Shown here one piece after another: positions 44,420-57,358 of a DNA stretch of 64,000 nucleotides. Position 1 is the first letter of the stretch; the number at the start of each line of letters is the position of its first letter. The stretch lies in the NCBI RefSeq assembly GCF_011075055.1, contig NC_058137.1:13191463-13255462 (forward strand), written 5' to 3'. The DNA is from Mangifera indica. Taxonomy: Eukaryota > Streptophyta > Magnoliopsida > Sapindales > Anacardiaceae. A model generated the notes under the pieces. That model ran no database searches. It was not told the DNA's origin and worked only from the letters and a program-made list of their open reading frames with translations. The position numbers and the translations under genes are program-made.

Positions 44420-45283
44420 GGCCAAATGACTATTTCCTACCTAAAGTATGTTGCAATCTCAAGTTTCCACCCTTTAACTATGAAAATACCGTTTACCCAC
44501 CCATGACCAGTTAAATTTAACGGTGGTAAGGGTAAAATCGTTATTTTTTCTATAATATTAAAAAATAAACTAAAATATAATCTATTTTTGCCCCCCTAAA
44601 CTTTAAAAACTAAAATTTTCCCCCAGTCTAATTTTAAAAAATGACAATTTCACCCTAGGGTTTCATTTCAAAATCTTCGGTGATATCTCTGGTTCAATTG
44701 TCGATGACCTCTCCCTCCCGAAGCATCCTCTCCTTCCAGCGATCTCTTTCCTCCCATTTGAATGCCCAATTGACATCGAAGAAGCCTTAGGAGACGAAAA
44801 ACTTCGTCTTCCCAGAAGACCTTTGGGAAGACAATTGTCTTCCCAGACGAAGATGATAGCTTCGTCTTTTTCTGGGAAGATGAAAAACTTTGTCTTCGTC
44901 TGGGAAGACAAAGAACTTCGTCTTCCCTGACAAAGTTCTTCGTTTCCCAAGGCTTCTCCGATGTCGATCAGACATCCAAATGAAAGGAAAGAGATCGTCA
45001 AAAGGAGAGGATGCTTCAGGAGGGAGAGGTCATCGACAATAGAGCCGGAGATGTTGACGGAGATTTTGAAATGAAACCCTAGGGTGAAACTGTCATTTTT
45101 TAAAACTTTGGCTAGGAGAAATTTTAGTTTTTAAAGTTTAAGGGGGCAAAAAGAGATAAAATTTTCAAGCGTCAGGGTTCTGTTAAATTTAACCAGTCAT
45201 GGGTAGGTAAACGGTATTTCCATAGTTAAAGGGTGGAAAATTGAGATTGCAGCATACCTTGGGTGGGAAATAGTTATTTGGCC
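44420..45283. mobile_element. Long foldback MULE/MITE with perfect 9-bp target duplication
   Basis: 864 bp starting ggccaaatgactatttcc and ending gggtgggaaatagttatttggcc, with flanks taaaataaa at both 44,411-44,419 and 45,284-45,292. Nearly the whole element is one inverted repeat with arms of about 400 bp centred near 44,850. The flanks of the centre carry repeated cttcgtcttccc / gggaagacgaa words. Terminal repeats match MULE-1 and the element at 42.6 kb. The two overlapping minus-strand ORFs (44,663-45,001) are translations of the hairpin, not genes. Confidence 0.88.
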
Positions 45284-45303
45284 TAAAATAAAAAACTGAA
45301 AAA

Positions 45304-45642
45304 TGTTACGTATCCAAGTGTTTTTTTGCCTAATGAAGTGGGAGTGAGTTTATTAATGGTGAACATTTAGTGCTCTTGGCAGCAGCTAAGATTCTGAGAG
45401 CTTATCACTTAATTGCTTTGGGTGATATTTATCATTTGGGTGAGTGAAATTTGCCTATATAAATACCCTTTCAATTGTATAATCAGGCATCTAAAAAACA
45501 TTCAATATATACACTCTGTGTACACACATGTTTTCATCTAATTCCCTACTATTTCTTTTGCCTTCTTCTACTTCATTAATCTCCTTCTGCTGCTTATGTT
45601 TATAAAATCTTTTAATCATAGTTTTTCATCATATTTATAACA
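45304..45642 (+). repeat. Copia-2 5' LTR
   Basis: Starts tgttacgtatccaagtg and ends atatttataaca. Contains a TATA-like ctatataaatacc near 45,455. Confidence 0.8.
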
Positions 45643-46269
45643 CATTGTCAATATGGATCACTCAGATTTATTACAATATTAATAATATTTCAATTATGTC
45701 ATTATTTTATTTGTATATTACAAATATAGATATCTCAATTATGATATTATTATACTTGTAAAATACAAACTATTGATGTTTTAATTATTGTTATTCTTTT
45801 ATTTAATTTTTCACTTATAATTTTATCTAATTTACAACCTGAAGTTTATAAAATTATGAATCTGAATTCGAAGTCATGAATATCATTTATAACCTGAAAT
45901 TTACAAAATCATAAATGTAGACTTGAAATCGTAAATATTATTGGAATATTTATTTATATTATAATAAGTGTATTCGATTTGTAACTTGAAATTTACAAAA
46001 TCGTAAGAATATATATATGAGACCGAAGTCCCAAGTTTTATCAAAGTATTTATTATAATTATATTTCATTTGTAACTTGAAGTTTGCATAAGTTATGATA
46101 AGTATGAAATTGAAGTCTGAAATATTATTTTAATTTTACATACTATAATATTTTGAATATTAATTACAAAATCAAAAGCTTTGTGAATATGAGATAAATA
46201 TGAACCTAAAGTTCTAACATAATTTTTTTAATCATATCACTAATTTTATTACTTTCATCAACTTGCAGT

Positions 46270-49200
46270 TGGTGAAAATGACAAACCTTATAAAACTTCA
46301 ATATGTTGCCTTTTGATTGGATGGAGAAAATTACACTGAATAAGTCTTGGACATAGTTCTCAATTTATAATCTATGAGACTTGGAGAAATAATAAAAGAA
46401 GAAATAATGCATCCCAACAAGTTAAATCTAAGGTTACTATTTTCCTTCGTCACCATATCCACAAAAGATTACGAGTAGAATATGTGGATATAATAGATCC
46501 ACTAGAATTATGGAGAAACCTAACAAAAGATTTGATCATCAAAAGTCAATGATACTACCAATGGCATAAATAACCAAAGTGAATATAACTCTGCAATGTT
46601 CAAAATAGTCTCCCAAATGAGATTATTTGGGGAACAAATAACCGAAAAAAATATGTTAGAGAAAACTTTCTCTACATTTCATCTCTCAAATATGCTCTTG
46701 TAGTAGTAATATAGGGAAAAAAATTTTAAAAAATTATTCTAAATTAATAACATGTTTATTAGTGGTTGAACAAAATAATGAATTGTTATTGAGAAACCAT
46801 CAGACACACCCTAATGGCATTGTGTTGTTCTCTTAAGTGAACACAACTACCAATAGTGGTTATTGTAAGTGCAGATAAGGTCCAGGATGAAATAAGTTTT
46901 GATTCAAAGGTGGTCATAATATAAAATCTCACCATCATAAATAGACCAAAGATGAAGTAAAACAAGACTCAGGAAAGATATACAAACCAACCACAAAATC
47001 ATGAAAGTAAATGTTATATATAGGGTTCCAAAGGCCATTGGTCGCGTATCTGTCATACACCTAGATATTTGGTGGATTTGTACCAAGTATCTATCAAAAA
47101 TACTAACAAGAAGATTAAATCGAATTGTGTTGATAATCCATATCCTTTCGATTTGGAGAATTTTGATATTTTAGAATTTCTTCAAGATTAAGGAATCATG
47201 TATATTATGTTATGTATTTCTTCCTTTCAAATTTTGTAATAACTAATGTAAATTTTAAAATGAAAGGAAATGAACTCCAAAATTGAAGCGTTAATTTCAA
47301 AAACTGGTGATGGAAACATGTGTATAGTAGATAGGGCAACAACATACAAAATACTTAAGGAGAAGAAATTCTTCTTAACTTTATCAGTAATTAAAAATAA
47401 AGTAAACACTAAAGAGCCATAATTTTGCTAAAACATAGGACCAAATTAAACATCAATAATGTATTATATTCAAGTAGATCTAAAAGAAATCTACTTAGTT
47501 TTAAATATATAAGAAATAATGGTTATCATATTGAAACTCTGAATGAAAATAATATCTATGTATAACAGATACTACCTTTGGAAGAAGACATATATTAGAA
47601 AAATTATCTGTTTTACAATTTAGATTGTATTATACAATTATAAAGACAATTGAAACCTACATAGTATCGAACTATAAGTTCTCTAATTTAAAAGTCTTTA
47701 TACTTTGACATGACTGTCTAGATCACTAAAGATCTACAATGATACATAGAATTGTTAAAAATTCACATAGACATACACTAAATAATCACAAGATTTTCTT
47801 GTCCAATGAAAAATTTTGTACCACTTGTTCACAAGACAAATAATAATCAGACCATCTCACTTCAAAATTGGAGTTGAATCCTTATCATTCCTACAAAGGA
47901 TTCAAGGGGACATATATGGACCCATTTATCTACCAAGTAGACCATTTCGTTATTTTATGGTCTTGATTGATGCATCTACACAATGGTCCTATATTTGTTT
48001 ATTACCAACTCAAAATGTTGTCTTTTTAAATTGTTAACACAAATTATCAAATTGAAGACACATTTCTCAGATTTTTTGATCAAGTCAATACGACTAGATA
48101 ATGCAAGTGAATTTACATTCAAGACATTTGATGATTATTGCAAGCCTATGAAGATTGATGTTGAACATCTAATTCCACATATCCACACTCAGAATGGATT
48201 AGCTGAGCCTCTTATGAACTATTCCAGGTAATTGTACGAATTTTTTTACTAAGAATTCAATTACCAACTTCTATGTGGGGATATGCTATATTACATATTG
48301 CAATGTTAATTCTCTTGCAGCCTTATTCTTATCATTAATATTCTTCTTTACAATTGGCTCTTGGTTACCAACCCCATAAATCCTATCTAAGAATATTTAG
48401 TTGTGTTGTATATGTCTTTATTGTGTTAAAGGAAAAAAATGTCTCCTGAAGTTTGATCTGAACTTACTTGGTATGTACCACTATGTCTCATATAAATCCT
48501 TACACATCCCAAAGTGAAATTGACATGCAAATAATAGTGCATTTACAAATAATTGTCAACCAAATACTTGATGCATTTGTGAATACAACAAAAGTGACAA
48601 GATCACACATACCAGCTATCAAAGCACCTATAAAAATGAATGTAACTATTGAATAGTCCATTAAAGTCATAACTGATCAATCTACTATATGGTAGAAGCG
48701 TGATAAACTTGTTAGGTCAAAAGATATTGTTCCTTGAAAAAGAAAGGTAAAAAATCAAACAGATATCAATCATGATGATCCTAAAACAATTGAAGAGTCT
48801 ACACCCATTGATATTTCTTCAAAAGAGATTATGATCCTTGAAGATACTAAAACCCCTAAAGTGAAACAAACTCCCGAAATACAAGAAAATGAGAATATAA
48901 AAGCTCTATAAATTATGCTTATGCATGAGAGATGTGGAATCATGAAACGTTTCAAATTAATGATGTATTCATATTTGCAGTAGCTATTGAGATTATGAAT
49001 GATGATGATTTTAAACTACATACTATGATTGAGTGTAGACAAAGACATAATTAACCTAAATGGGAAAAAGCAATTTGAACAGAATTAGAGTCATTTGCAA
49101 AACATCAAGTGTTTGGGACTGTAGTCCTAACACCTAAAGACGTCCAATCCTTTAGATATAAATGAGTATTTATAAGAAAAATAAAATTGCTATATATAAA

Positions 49201-50650
49201 GCAAGACTTGTAGCCCAAAATTTTTCTCAAACGTTAGGTATAGACTTTTATGAAATATATGCATCTGTTTTAGATATAATCATATTTAAATATTTAATTA
49301 GCTTAACAATCTCAAAAGGACTATATATGTGTATAATGGATGTAGTTACTGCTTATTTGTATGAAAATTTAGATATTAATACTTATATGAAACTTCTTGA
49401 AGGATTTGAATTGCCTAAAGCAAGAAAGATCAATTAAAGAGACATGTACTCAATTAAATTATAAAAGATCATTGTATAGATTAAAATAATCTGAAAGAAT
49501 ATGGTATAATCACCTTAGTTAATACTTGAAAGAAGAGGGTTATGTGAATGACCTTATATATCCATATGTCTTTATCAAAAGGTCAGAATCGAGATTTGAT
49601 ATTATAACAGTTTATATTGATGTCATGAATTTACTTGAGACTCCTAAAAAGATCTAAAAAATTACTGAATATATGAAAAAAATATTTGAGATGAAGGATT
49701 TGAGAAAAATAAAATATTATCTTGACTTACAAATCGAATACAATTTAAATGAAATATTTATCCATCAATCAATATATATTAAAAAATTGTTAAAATGTTT
49801 TAATATGGATAAGACTTATTCTTTGAATACTCTAATAGTTATTCGGTCTCTTAATATAAAAAGGGACCCTTTCTGTCCTAAAGAAAAATATAAAAAGATA
49901 CTTGGTCTTGAAACACCTTATTTTAATATTATTGGAGCTCTATTATATTTGGTCTAATGCACTGGACTGAATATATCTTTTATAGTCAATTTATTAGAGC
50001 TCTATTATATTTTGCAGTCAATTTATTGGTCTGATTTAGCTTTACATCAACCCATCACCACTAAAATAGAATCAAGCATATACTTCATTATTTATGTGGA
50101 ATTAAATATTTGAGATTATTCTATTTTGTCAAATCCCTTAAAAATCCTAGTTTGGTTGGATATACAAATGTTGGGTATCTTTTTGACCCCTCATAAAGTC
50201 CACTCACAAACGAAACATGTTTTTACTTATAATGACATAGTGATACCATGATGCTCCACCAAATAGATTTTGGTTGCAACATCTTCAAATCATTCAGAGA
50301 TTCTAGCGCTCCATGAAGCGAGTTGAGAATGCATATAGTTATGGTCTATTATCCATCACATTTGGAATAAATGCAGTCTTCCTTCTATAACAAACACTTC
50401 TTCCATATTATATGAAGGTAATGAAACATGTATTACACAAATTAGAGTTGGATACATTAAAAGAGATAAAACCAAACATATTTCATTGAAGTTCTTTTAT
50501 ACTCATGAGTTTTAGTAGAGCCAAAAGATTAATGTCAAACAAATACGATGCAGCGAGAATCTTATATATTTGTTTACTAAAACATTATCGATATCAACAT
50601 TTGAAAAGTTAACATAAAACATCGATACATGACGACTCAATAAGCAATTA
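46270..50650 (+). pseudogene. Copia-2 gag-pol pseudogene
   Basis: Gag relic at 46,270-46,850 (F-V-A, then D-G-E-N-Y-T-E; later R-L-G-E-I-I-K-E). Zinc knuckle at 46,990-47,100 (G-S-K-G-H-W-S-R). Protease region near 47,270-47,420 (C-I-V-D-R-A-T-T). Integrase at 47,820-48,230 (L-I-D-A-S-T-Q-W; R-L-D-N-A-S-E-F; H-T-Q-N-G-L-A-E). Reverse transcriptase at 49,080-49,960 (Y-K-A-R-L-V-A-Q-N-F-S-Q; the YVDD block reads Y-I-D-V). RNase H relic at 50,170-50,600. Many stops and frameshifts in every domain. Confidence 0.85.
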
Positions 50651-50948
50651 AATTAATCTCACTATAAAGAGTGAGAACATTCATAAGGAGAAGCATTTAT
50701 CAAGGGGAGTAGATTTTTTTAATTTATCATATATTAGATAAAATGCATATTGTACGCTTTTTTTCTTCACTAGAATTTGTCTCACTAGACTTTTCTAATA
50801 AAGTTTTTAATAAAATAATTTAAACATGTTCAGTCTCACTTTTACAAGATATTAAATAATTATTTTTTTTGTTGTGATTTTTATTCTATTAGATTTTTTT
50901 AATAAAATTAATATAATTATCTATAAATGGTAGAAATTTAAGTGAAAG

Positions 50949-51278
50949 TGTTGCATATCAAGTGTCTTTCCACCTAATGAAGCGTGAATTCATTAATGGT
51001 GAGAATTTATTGCCCTTGGCAGCCAGCTAAGATTCTGAAAGCTTGTCACTAATTGCTTTCGGTGATATTTATCATTTGGGTGAGTAAAATTTGCCTATAA
51101 ATACCCCTTCAACTGTATAATCAGACATCCAGAAGACATTCAATATATACACTCCATGTACATACACGTTTTCATCTGATTCTCTATTATTTCCTCTGTC
51201 TTCTTCTACTTCATAAATCTCTTTCTCCTGCTTAAGTTTATAAAACCCTTTAACCATAATTCTTCATCATATTTATAA
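50949..51278 (+). repeat. Copia-2 3' LTR
   Basis: Starts tgttgcatatcaagtg and ends in atttataaaa followed by a poly-A run. It lies 500 bp upstream of the chitinase-like gene. Confidence 0.8.
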
Positions 51279-51779
51279 AAAAAAAAAAAAAGAACTATGA
51301 AAACAAGTTGTATTTACTTTGGACTTTTTCACTAACTTTGAAATATTGGTAATTGTGATAAGTCTATCCTTTAAATATTACTATTTTTATATTTTCGTAA
51401 CCATAAATTTGTAAGATTCAAGGAAGAATACAATGTGTTAGGTTTTGCATGTGTGTTTGACTTGGACGACCATCAAATTCTCCGAAGATGGTCTTTTGTC
51501 ACCGTTCCATTAGCATCCATTCACCGAATGCCGCATTTCCACCACCAAAATCTCCGCCATGGACTGCCCAAATGATGTTTCTTTTCCATCCACTAAATAT
51601 TAAACCTTGAAATTCTCACACAGATAGCTCTAGTCATCACACAAGCTTAGTAATTAGTTGATAACATTATATAATTTTGACCGGCTTTCTTTGCCTTTAT
51701 TTATAAATGAATCAACTCTATATATACATACCATATACAAAACAAAGATCAAACATTTGAGTCTCAAGAAATTAAGATA
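51279..51779 (+). promoter_or_regulatory. Upstream region of the GH18 gene
   Basis: Non-coding. A TATA-like ctatatatacatacc near 51,718-51,733 lies about 55 bp before the start codon. The sequence further up reaches the Copia-2 LTR. Confidence 0.5.
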
Positions 51780-53050
51780 ATGAAGGTTGGGAATTTCCTT
51801 CTCACTGTAGCTCTACTTCTTGCACTCTTGTATGGGAAGTTTTGCGGTAGGTAATTTTCAAAGTTATTTTTACTGTTAGTAGAAATTAAAGGAGGCAGTA
51901 TCAGTTGTTTTTCATTCTAATCGTGTAGTTTAATTTCTTAATATTGGGTTGAGCTTGAGGGTATTTTCTTTTTCACACAAATCATAACAAAAAATTTTGC
52001 ACCTACATACTTTTGATGACTGAAAAAATTCGACTCAAAATGTGTATAATTCATCAACTTTGCAAATGAACTAGGTTATAAAATTATCTTAATTACTTGT
52101 TAATTTAATTTACTCAGCAAAATGATTTTTTTTGAATGATTAAGATGGGAAGGTGATGATGGAATACATCGGAGCCACCGGAGTTGAAGTAACATTTGAG
52201 GGAGTTCCGATCAATGACTCCATTGATTTTCATTTCATTCTTAGTTTTGCCATTGATGCTGACTCATCCGGCAACTACCAGAACGGCAAATTCTCGCCCT
52301 ACTGGGTTGAAACTCTCTCGCCGGAATCAGTCGCAGCCATCAAGTCCCGCCACCCTAAAGTCAAAGCCCTCGCCAGCCTCTCTGGGTGGAGCCTCGGTCA
52401 GAAAGTTCTCTACTGGTATATATTTACTTGGAATACTTCGCAACATTAATATTTTCTGGATTGGTCAACATTGTTACCTAATTCTGCATGCAAACAGGTA
52501 CAACCCACAGGACCCAGAAGCCTGGATTTCCAATGCATTTTCCTCCCTCAAATCCATAGCAACAACATACCATCTCGATGGCATCGACATAGACTATGAA
52601 AACTTCCCAAAACATAACTCTTCATCCTTCGCCTACTGCATGGGCCAGCTTATCACCCTCTTGAAGAACCAATCCGTAATTTCCGTGGCCACAATCGCCC
52701 CATTTTACACCACAGTTCCGCCCTACATCGATCTCTTCAGCAAATACGGCGCTGTCATCGACTATGTAAACTACCAATTCTACACCGACAAGGTCAAGAA
52801 TCCGGGAGGGTACTTGAAGGCGTTTGCGTTGAGGGCTAAGCAGTTTGATAGGGAGAAAGTGTTGCCCAGCTATGAGGTGAACGGAAGAGGTATTCAGGGT
52901 GATGGGTTCTTTGAGGCTTTGAGATTGTTGGAGGACAATGGGTTTGACGTTAATGGAGTTATGATCTTCTCGGCTGATGCTTCCATGAGTAACGGGTATT
53001 ACTATGAGAAAAAATCGCAGGCCTTCTTACTCAATTCTACTCGAGTTTGA
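51780..53050 (+). CDS. GH18 chitinase-like protein (chitinase 2-like, secreted)
   Basis: Three exons (51780..51846, 52145..52415, 52498..53050) with GT-AG introns give 296 codons. The first exon encodes a hydrophobic signal peptide (L-L-T-V-A-L-L-L-A-L-L-Y) ending near C22. The mature part is a GH18 barrel: Y-I-G-A-T-G near its start, S-L-S-G-W-S in strand 3, and the catalytic D-G-I-D-I-D-Y-E motif (140-147) with the acid/base Glu147 present, so chitinase activity is possible. It resembles plant chitinase 2-like / RuBisCO-associated-type GH18 proteins of about 290-300 residues; whether it cleaves chitin or only binds sugar is not decided by sequence. It would be secreted to the apoplast or vacuole. 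Exon 2 and exon 3 have higher GC and clean codons, unlike the surrounding TE relics. The 284-codon ORF from 52,196 reads through the second intron in the wrong frame for exon 2. Confidence 0.92.
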
Positions 53051-53717
53051 AGAGATTCTGAATTTTAAAAATAGAGTATAAGTTTTCTTGTATTGGAAAA
53101 CTATTAGAGAGGTCTCCATCGCCTATATGGATCAGAACCTCGTCAGGATATGCAAGTTTGTGCTACTCTGTGTGTAGTTGAACTGCTGATAACTAATTAA
53201 CTATTATTAACAAGTATTGAAGATGGTGGTGACTTAAGAGTTTTTATGGCAAAACTGCCGAGCTAATAAACGTTGGAATGAATAAAAATTGTATTGATTT
53301 GATGGCTTGTAACATATTACGATTTTAATATTAAGTTTTCTTGCTTTAGTAAAACAATAAAAAAATAAATTCGGAGTTGAATTTTAAGTTTCAAAAGTCT
53401 TCCTAATTTTGTTTTTACTTTCTAGTAGTCTTCTTGTCCAAACCAAACTGGCTAAGTTTAAAAAGATAAATAATAATATAGGTATTTATAATTAGTATCA
53501 ATTGATATTAATAATATATATTATAATATCATTAATTATTATCTAAATTGATAATCTTATCGGTAAAAAATTAGAATGCTTAGCCGAATGAATATTTGCT
53601 TGGTTAGTTAATAAATAATTAGAAGGTACTAGTGATTTTAAAGTTTGCACAGCAAAGGAGATAGAGATTGATTATTAAGGTGGAAGGATATTTTTCCATA
53701 AGATAACAACACTTATT
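53051..53717. other. 3' flank of the GH18 gene, AT-rich
   Basis: Contains the 3' UTR and AT-rich sequence; no other feature recognised. Confidence 0.5.
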
Positions 53718-55198
53718 GTTGGGGTTGGTACTCTAAAGTTAATCTTTGTAATAATACAAGTTTATTAATAATTGTCATATTTGTAAATTTTTATGACATT
53801 CTTTGTCTATGAAAGCATATGTTTATAATGCCTAGACCAATGTCCTTAGAATTGTTGAACTATGACAAGGGATCAATGTATGACACCAAATTGTGAAAAC
53901 CCTATATGAACATCAATGATTGTTTTTAAAATATCTATAACTCTGATATTATCATGACTAAGGGCACGAGTGATAGTGTTAAAACTATCATAATGTTTAA
54001 CAACCTCATTGAAAGATGATAATTATTCTCCAGTGTTAAAGTTATTTGTTGATAGTTTGGTGCAACCATGAGTACAAATTGTAAATGTGTTCACTAGACA
54101 GATCCTTCAAAAGGATTTCATATGGATGGTTACTCTAGTGTATATAAAATATATCCTCTTCATGAATGAAGATACATGTGATCCTTAGACTTAAGGTCAT
54201 TGAACCACTTTGTGCAAGATTGATATGGTTTGACCCCAGCCTAATATAGTTCAATTAGAGGATTGATAAAAAAGTTGTGATTGATCATATCAAGATATGT
54301 ACGAAGACTATATAGATCAATAGAGGATTTGTCACTCCCGAGCAGGGGAGTTAATATCTCAGTTAGGTTCTTCTAACAAATGTCATTGACCAATTAAACC
54401 TATGGTCACAATGGGATTGAGATGATACTCAATCCGATACTATCCAATCATTGCTAAAAGTCAATTAATGTAAATATGGGATCCCTGAGGGAAGCTTTAT
54501 CCATGTCTTACTCTTGAAGAGATACTATATGGCAAAGGGATTAAATTGTATGAGTAACCATATCATTAATAGGTTAAGAAGTCAAACGCTAAAATTCCAC
54601 TAATCGGGTGGTCATGATGCCTTTGCTAAAGGCTAGTCTTGGTTTGTGTTTGAATAGATGTTGGGTTGAAAGCTAGACACATATTAGCCAATGAGTCAAC
54701 ATAAAAGGAGTTGATTGAAATCTAAAGGCGTATGATCTTTTGAGTCATATTCAGTTTTAATTTTGGATTGAGGGTCTTGAGTATTGAAAAGGTCATTGGG
54801 CCTTAAAGTATATTTTGTGGTCCTTAGGGACTAAAATGAAACACTTTTGAAAGGTTAGCGATATATGAGAAAATATTGGATTGAGTTTATGCAATTAGAT
54901 TAATCGAAGTCTAAGCCAATTGTTTCCAAGCATTGACTATGTGGTGGATAAATATTTTGTCTTATTCTTATCCATGCTCGCAAATTTGGTTGATCACCAA
55001 AATTCCAAAATATGTATGGGTGAAAGGCGAAGACTACCCAATCCTTACATTTTGATTAGGTGGTCCAAGAATAAATACCAATTGTACCTTTCCCTATACA
55101 CACATACACACATAACTAACATCCGAGGTAGTTCTGATTTCCATTCTTGTTCATGCTCTATGTGAATACCAAAGTGTAGACTTACTGTTGGTTTTGAG
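53718..55198 (+). repeat. Diverged LTR fragment of the Copia-3 family
   Basis: Begins tgttggggttggtactctaa and shares ordered phrases with the LTR at 55,199 onward: atgactaagggcac, catatggatg, gtgattgatcatat, cacaatgggatt, gggtggtcatgatg and others. It is truncated relative to that LTR and older. No ORF of significance. Confidence 0.65.
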
Positions 55199-56387
55199 TG
55201 TTAGGGTAAGTGCCCTAGAGCCAATTGCATTTGACATTTGTAATTGTAATTTTATATTAATTATTAATAAAAGATATATTATTATTCAATTTATATGTGT
55301 TTTATGTATATGATTGTACAAATAATATCTCATTAGGATGATAGAACTATGATACGAGAATCAAATGACCGATCATGGGAACCTTATGAACACATTAAGT
55401 GGCCATTCAAGAAATGTTCGTAATCTTGACATTATAATGACTAAAGGCACTAGTAATGATGATGAGATTATCAATGTTGAATGACTTCACCGAAAGGTGG
55501 CAATAGTTCTTATATATTGAAACTATTTATCGACAACTTAATGCAACACGTGGATGACGTTATAAATGTGTTTACCAGACTAGCCTAATCACAAGATATC
55601 CATATGGATGATTGCTTTAATGTCTATGGAATAAGTCTTTTGAACACCATTGGTGAATGTGACCTTTTGACTTGAGGTTTCTAGAACATCTCGTGTAAGG
55701 TTTGACACTATCTAATGTGTTGTTATAACTATGATACCAATAAAAGTAGTGATTGGTCATATTGTGAGATACATAGAGACTATGGTTGATCAATTCGTCA
55801 ATCAGAGTATAGGAAAATATATCTCATATAAGAATACTAAAAGATATCTATGACCATTTGAATTTGTGGGCATAGTGGGATTAGGTTGTAACTTGATTTA
55901 TATTAGTCATTGATATGTATTAGTTCATATTGAAGAGTCATTGAGATAGACACACTTCTATGTCTAAATCTTAAAAGATATTAGCTGACGAAAAGATTAA
56001 ATTACATATAACTATGATATTGTAAAAGCACAAGAGATTATATGACACTCTGTTGATCGGATGGTCATGATGTCTTGCTAGAGACCAATCTTAGTTTGTG
56101 CTCAGATTCAACCAACTTAATAGAAGTTGATTTGAACTCAAAGACAAAGGTTATTTGATGATAATCCTAGTGTTTAGGAATGAGGGTAAGACCACGAATG
56201 GATTAGGTTATCCAATAAGATTGAAAAAACCCAGTTTGACATTTCCTTCACCCTATATGATGATGAATGGTATTTGCTGACCATGCATCTTCTTGAGGAA
56301 AGGAACAACCATTCTAAGTGTTTATTTATTATAAATAAACATGTTTTATGGGAAAAATTAATAAGAGAGATTTATTTTTGCAAAGCT

Positions 56388-56603
56388 TAGTTACCCCAAC
56401 CCCAAAGGTTAACAAAACTAGTAGAACCTTACTATCCTCAAGATGGAAATCCTAGGTTCGAAAACGGGTGCTATTATTATTAGTGAAACCTTGTCTTACT
56501 CAACGCAATGTTGTGGGTCTAGTCACTATACCTTGGGGGTATACCAGTCTAGAGAAGTTGGGTCGAGTTCCCACAATGAACAAAAAAAAAACCCTAGTTA
56601 CCC
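56388..56603 (+). mobile_element. SINE-like insertion, copy 1
   Basis: About 198 bp between direct repeats tagttaccc (56,388-56,396 and 56,595-56,603). It carries a pol III B-box-like ggttcgaaaac near 56,454, a possible A-box region just before it, and ends in a run of A. The SINE call is from this layout; the tRNA of origin is not identified. Confidence 0.55.
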
Positions 56604-56640
56604 TTCTCTTTTTAAACACATATACATTAAATCACAAAGC

Positions 56641-57358
56641 CATATTGAAGAGCCATTGAGATAGACACATTTCTATGTCTCAACCTTAAAAGATATTAGC
56701 TGACGAAAAGATTAAATTACACATAACTATGATATTGTAAAAGCATAAGAGATGTATATGACACTCTGTTGATCGGATGGTCATGATATCTTGCTAGAGA
56801 CCAATCTTAGTTTGTGCTCAGATTCAACCAGCTTAATAGGAGTTGATTTGAACTCAAAGACAAAGGTTATTTGATGATAATCCTAGTGTTTACGAATGAG
56901 GGTGAGACCACGAATGGATTAGGTTATCCAATAAGATTGAAAAAACCCAGTTTGACATTTCCTTCACCCTATATAATGATGAATGGTATTTGCTGACCAT
57001 GCATCTTCTTGAGGAAAGGAATAACCATTCTAGGTGTTTATTTATTATAAATAAACATGCTTTATGGGAAAAATTAATAAGAGAGATTTATTTTTGCAAA
57101 GCTTAGTTACCCCAACCCCAAAGGTTAACAAAACTAGTAGAACCTTACTATCCTCAAGGCAGAAATCCTAGGTTCGAGAACGGGTGCTACTATTATTAGT
57201 GAAACCTTGTCTTACTCAACGCAATGTTGTAGGTCTAGTCACTATGCCTTAGGGGTATACCAGTCTAGAGAAGTTGGGTCGAGTTCCTACAATGAACAAA
57301 AAAAAAAAACCCTAGTTACCCTTCTCTCTTTAAACACATATGCATTAAATCACAAAGC
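56641..57358 (+). repeat. Second copy of a 715-bp tandem duplication
   Basis: Starts catattgaagagccattgag, matching 55,926 (catattgaagagtcattgag). Identity is high throughout, with scattered substitutions. Includes the second SINE copy. Confidence 0.9.
57104..57321 (+). mobile_element. SINE-like insertion, copy 2
   Basis: Same insertion as copy 1, carried along by the tandem duplication, with the tagttaccc repeats at 57,104-57,112 and 57,313-57,321. Confidence 0.55.

Larger units (their letters stand above)
45304..51278 (+). mobile_element. Copia-2: full-length but decayed Ty1/copia element
   Basis: LTRs of about 335 bp at 45,304-45,642 and 50,949-51,278 share phrases such as aagattctgagagctt and ggtgatatttatcatttggg, and are clearly diverged. 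Gag, protease, integrase, reverse transcriptase and RNase H relics follow in the copia order. The 3' UTR has the typical tcttcactagaatttgtctcactag phrase, and the purine tract before the 3' LTR has degraded to aagtgaaag. A convincing target duplication is not visible (A-rich flanks). The stretch 45,643-46,260 is the leader, without coding. Confidence 0.85.

Noticed and set aside
44663..45001. Two overlapping minus-strand ORFs of 112 and 62 codons
   Set aside because: They translate the two arms of the foldback element at 44,420-45,283 and have no family resemblance.
52196..53050. 284-codon single ORF as the GH18 gene model
   Set aside because: It reads exon 2 in the wrong frame and passes through intron 2; the three-exon model gives a continuous GH18 protein with signal peptide.
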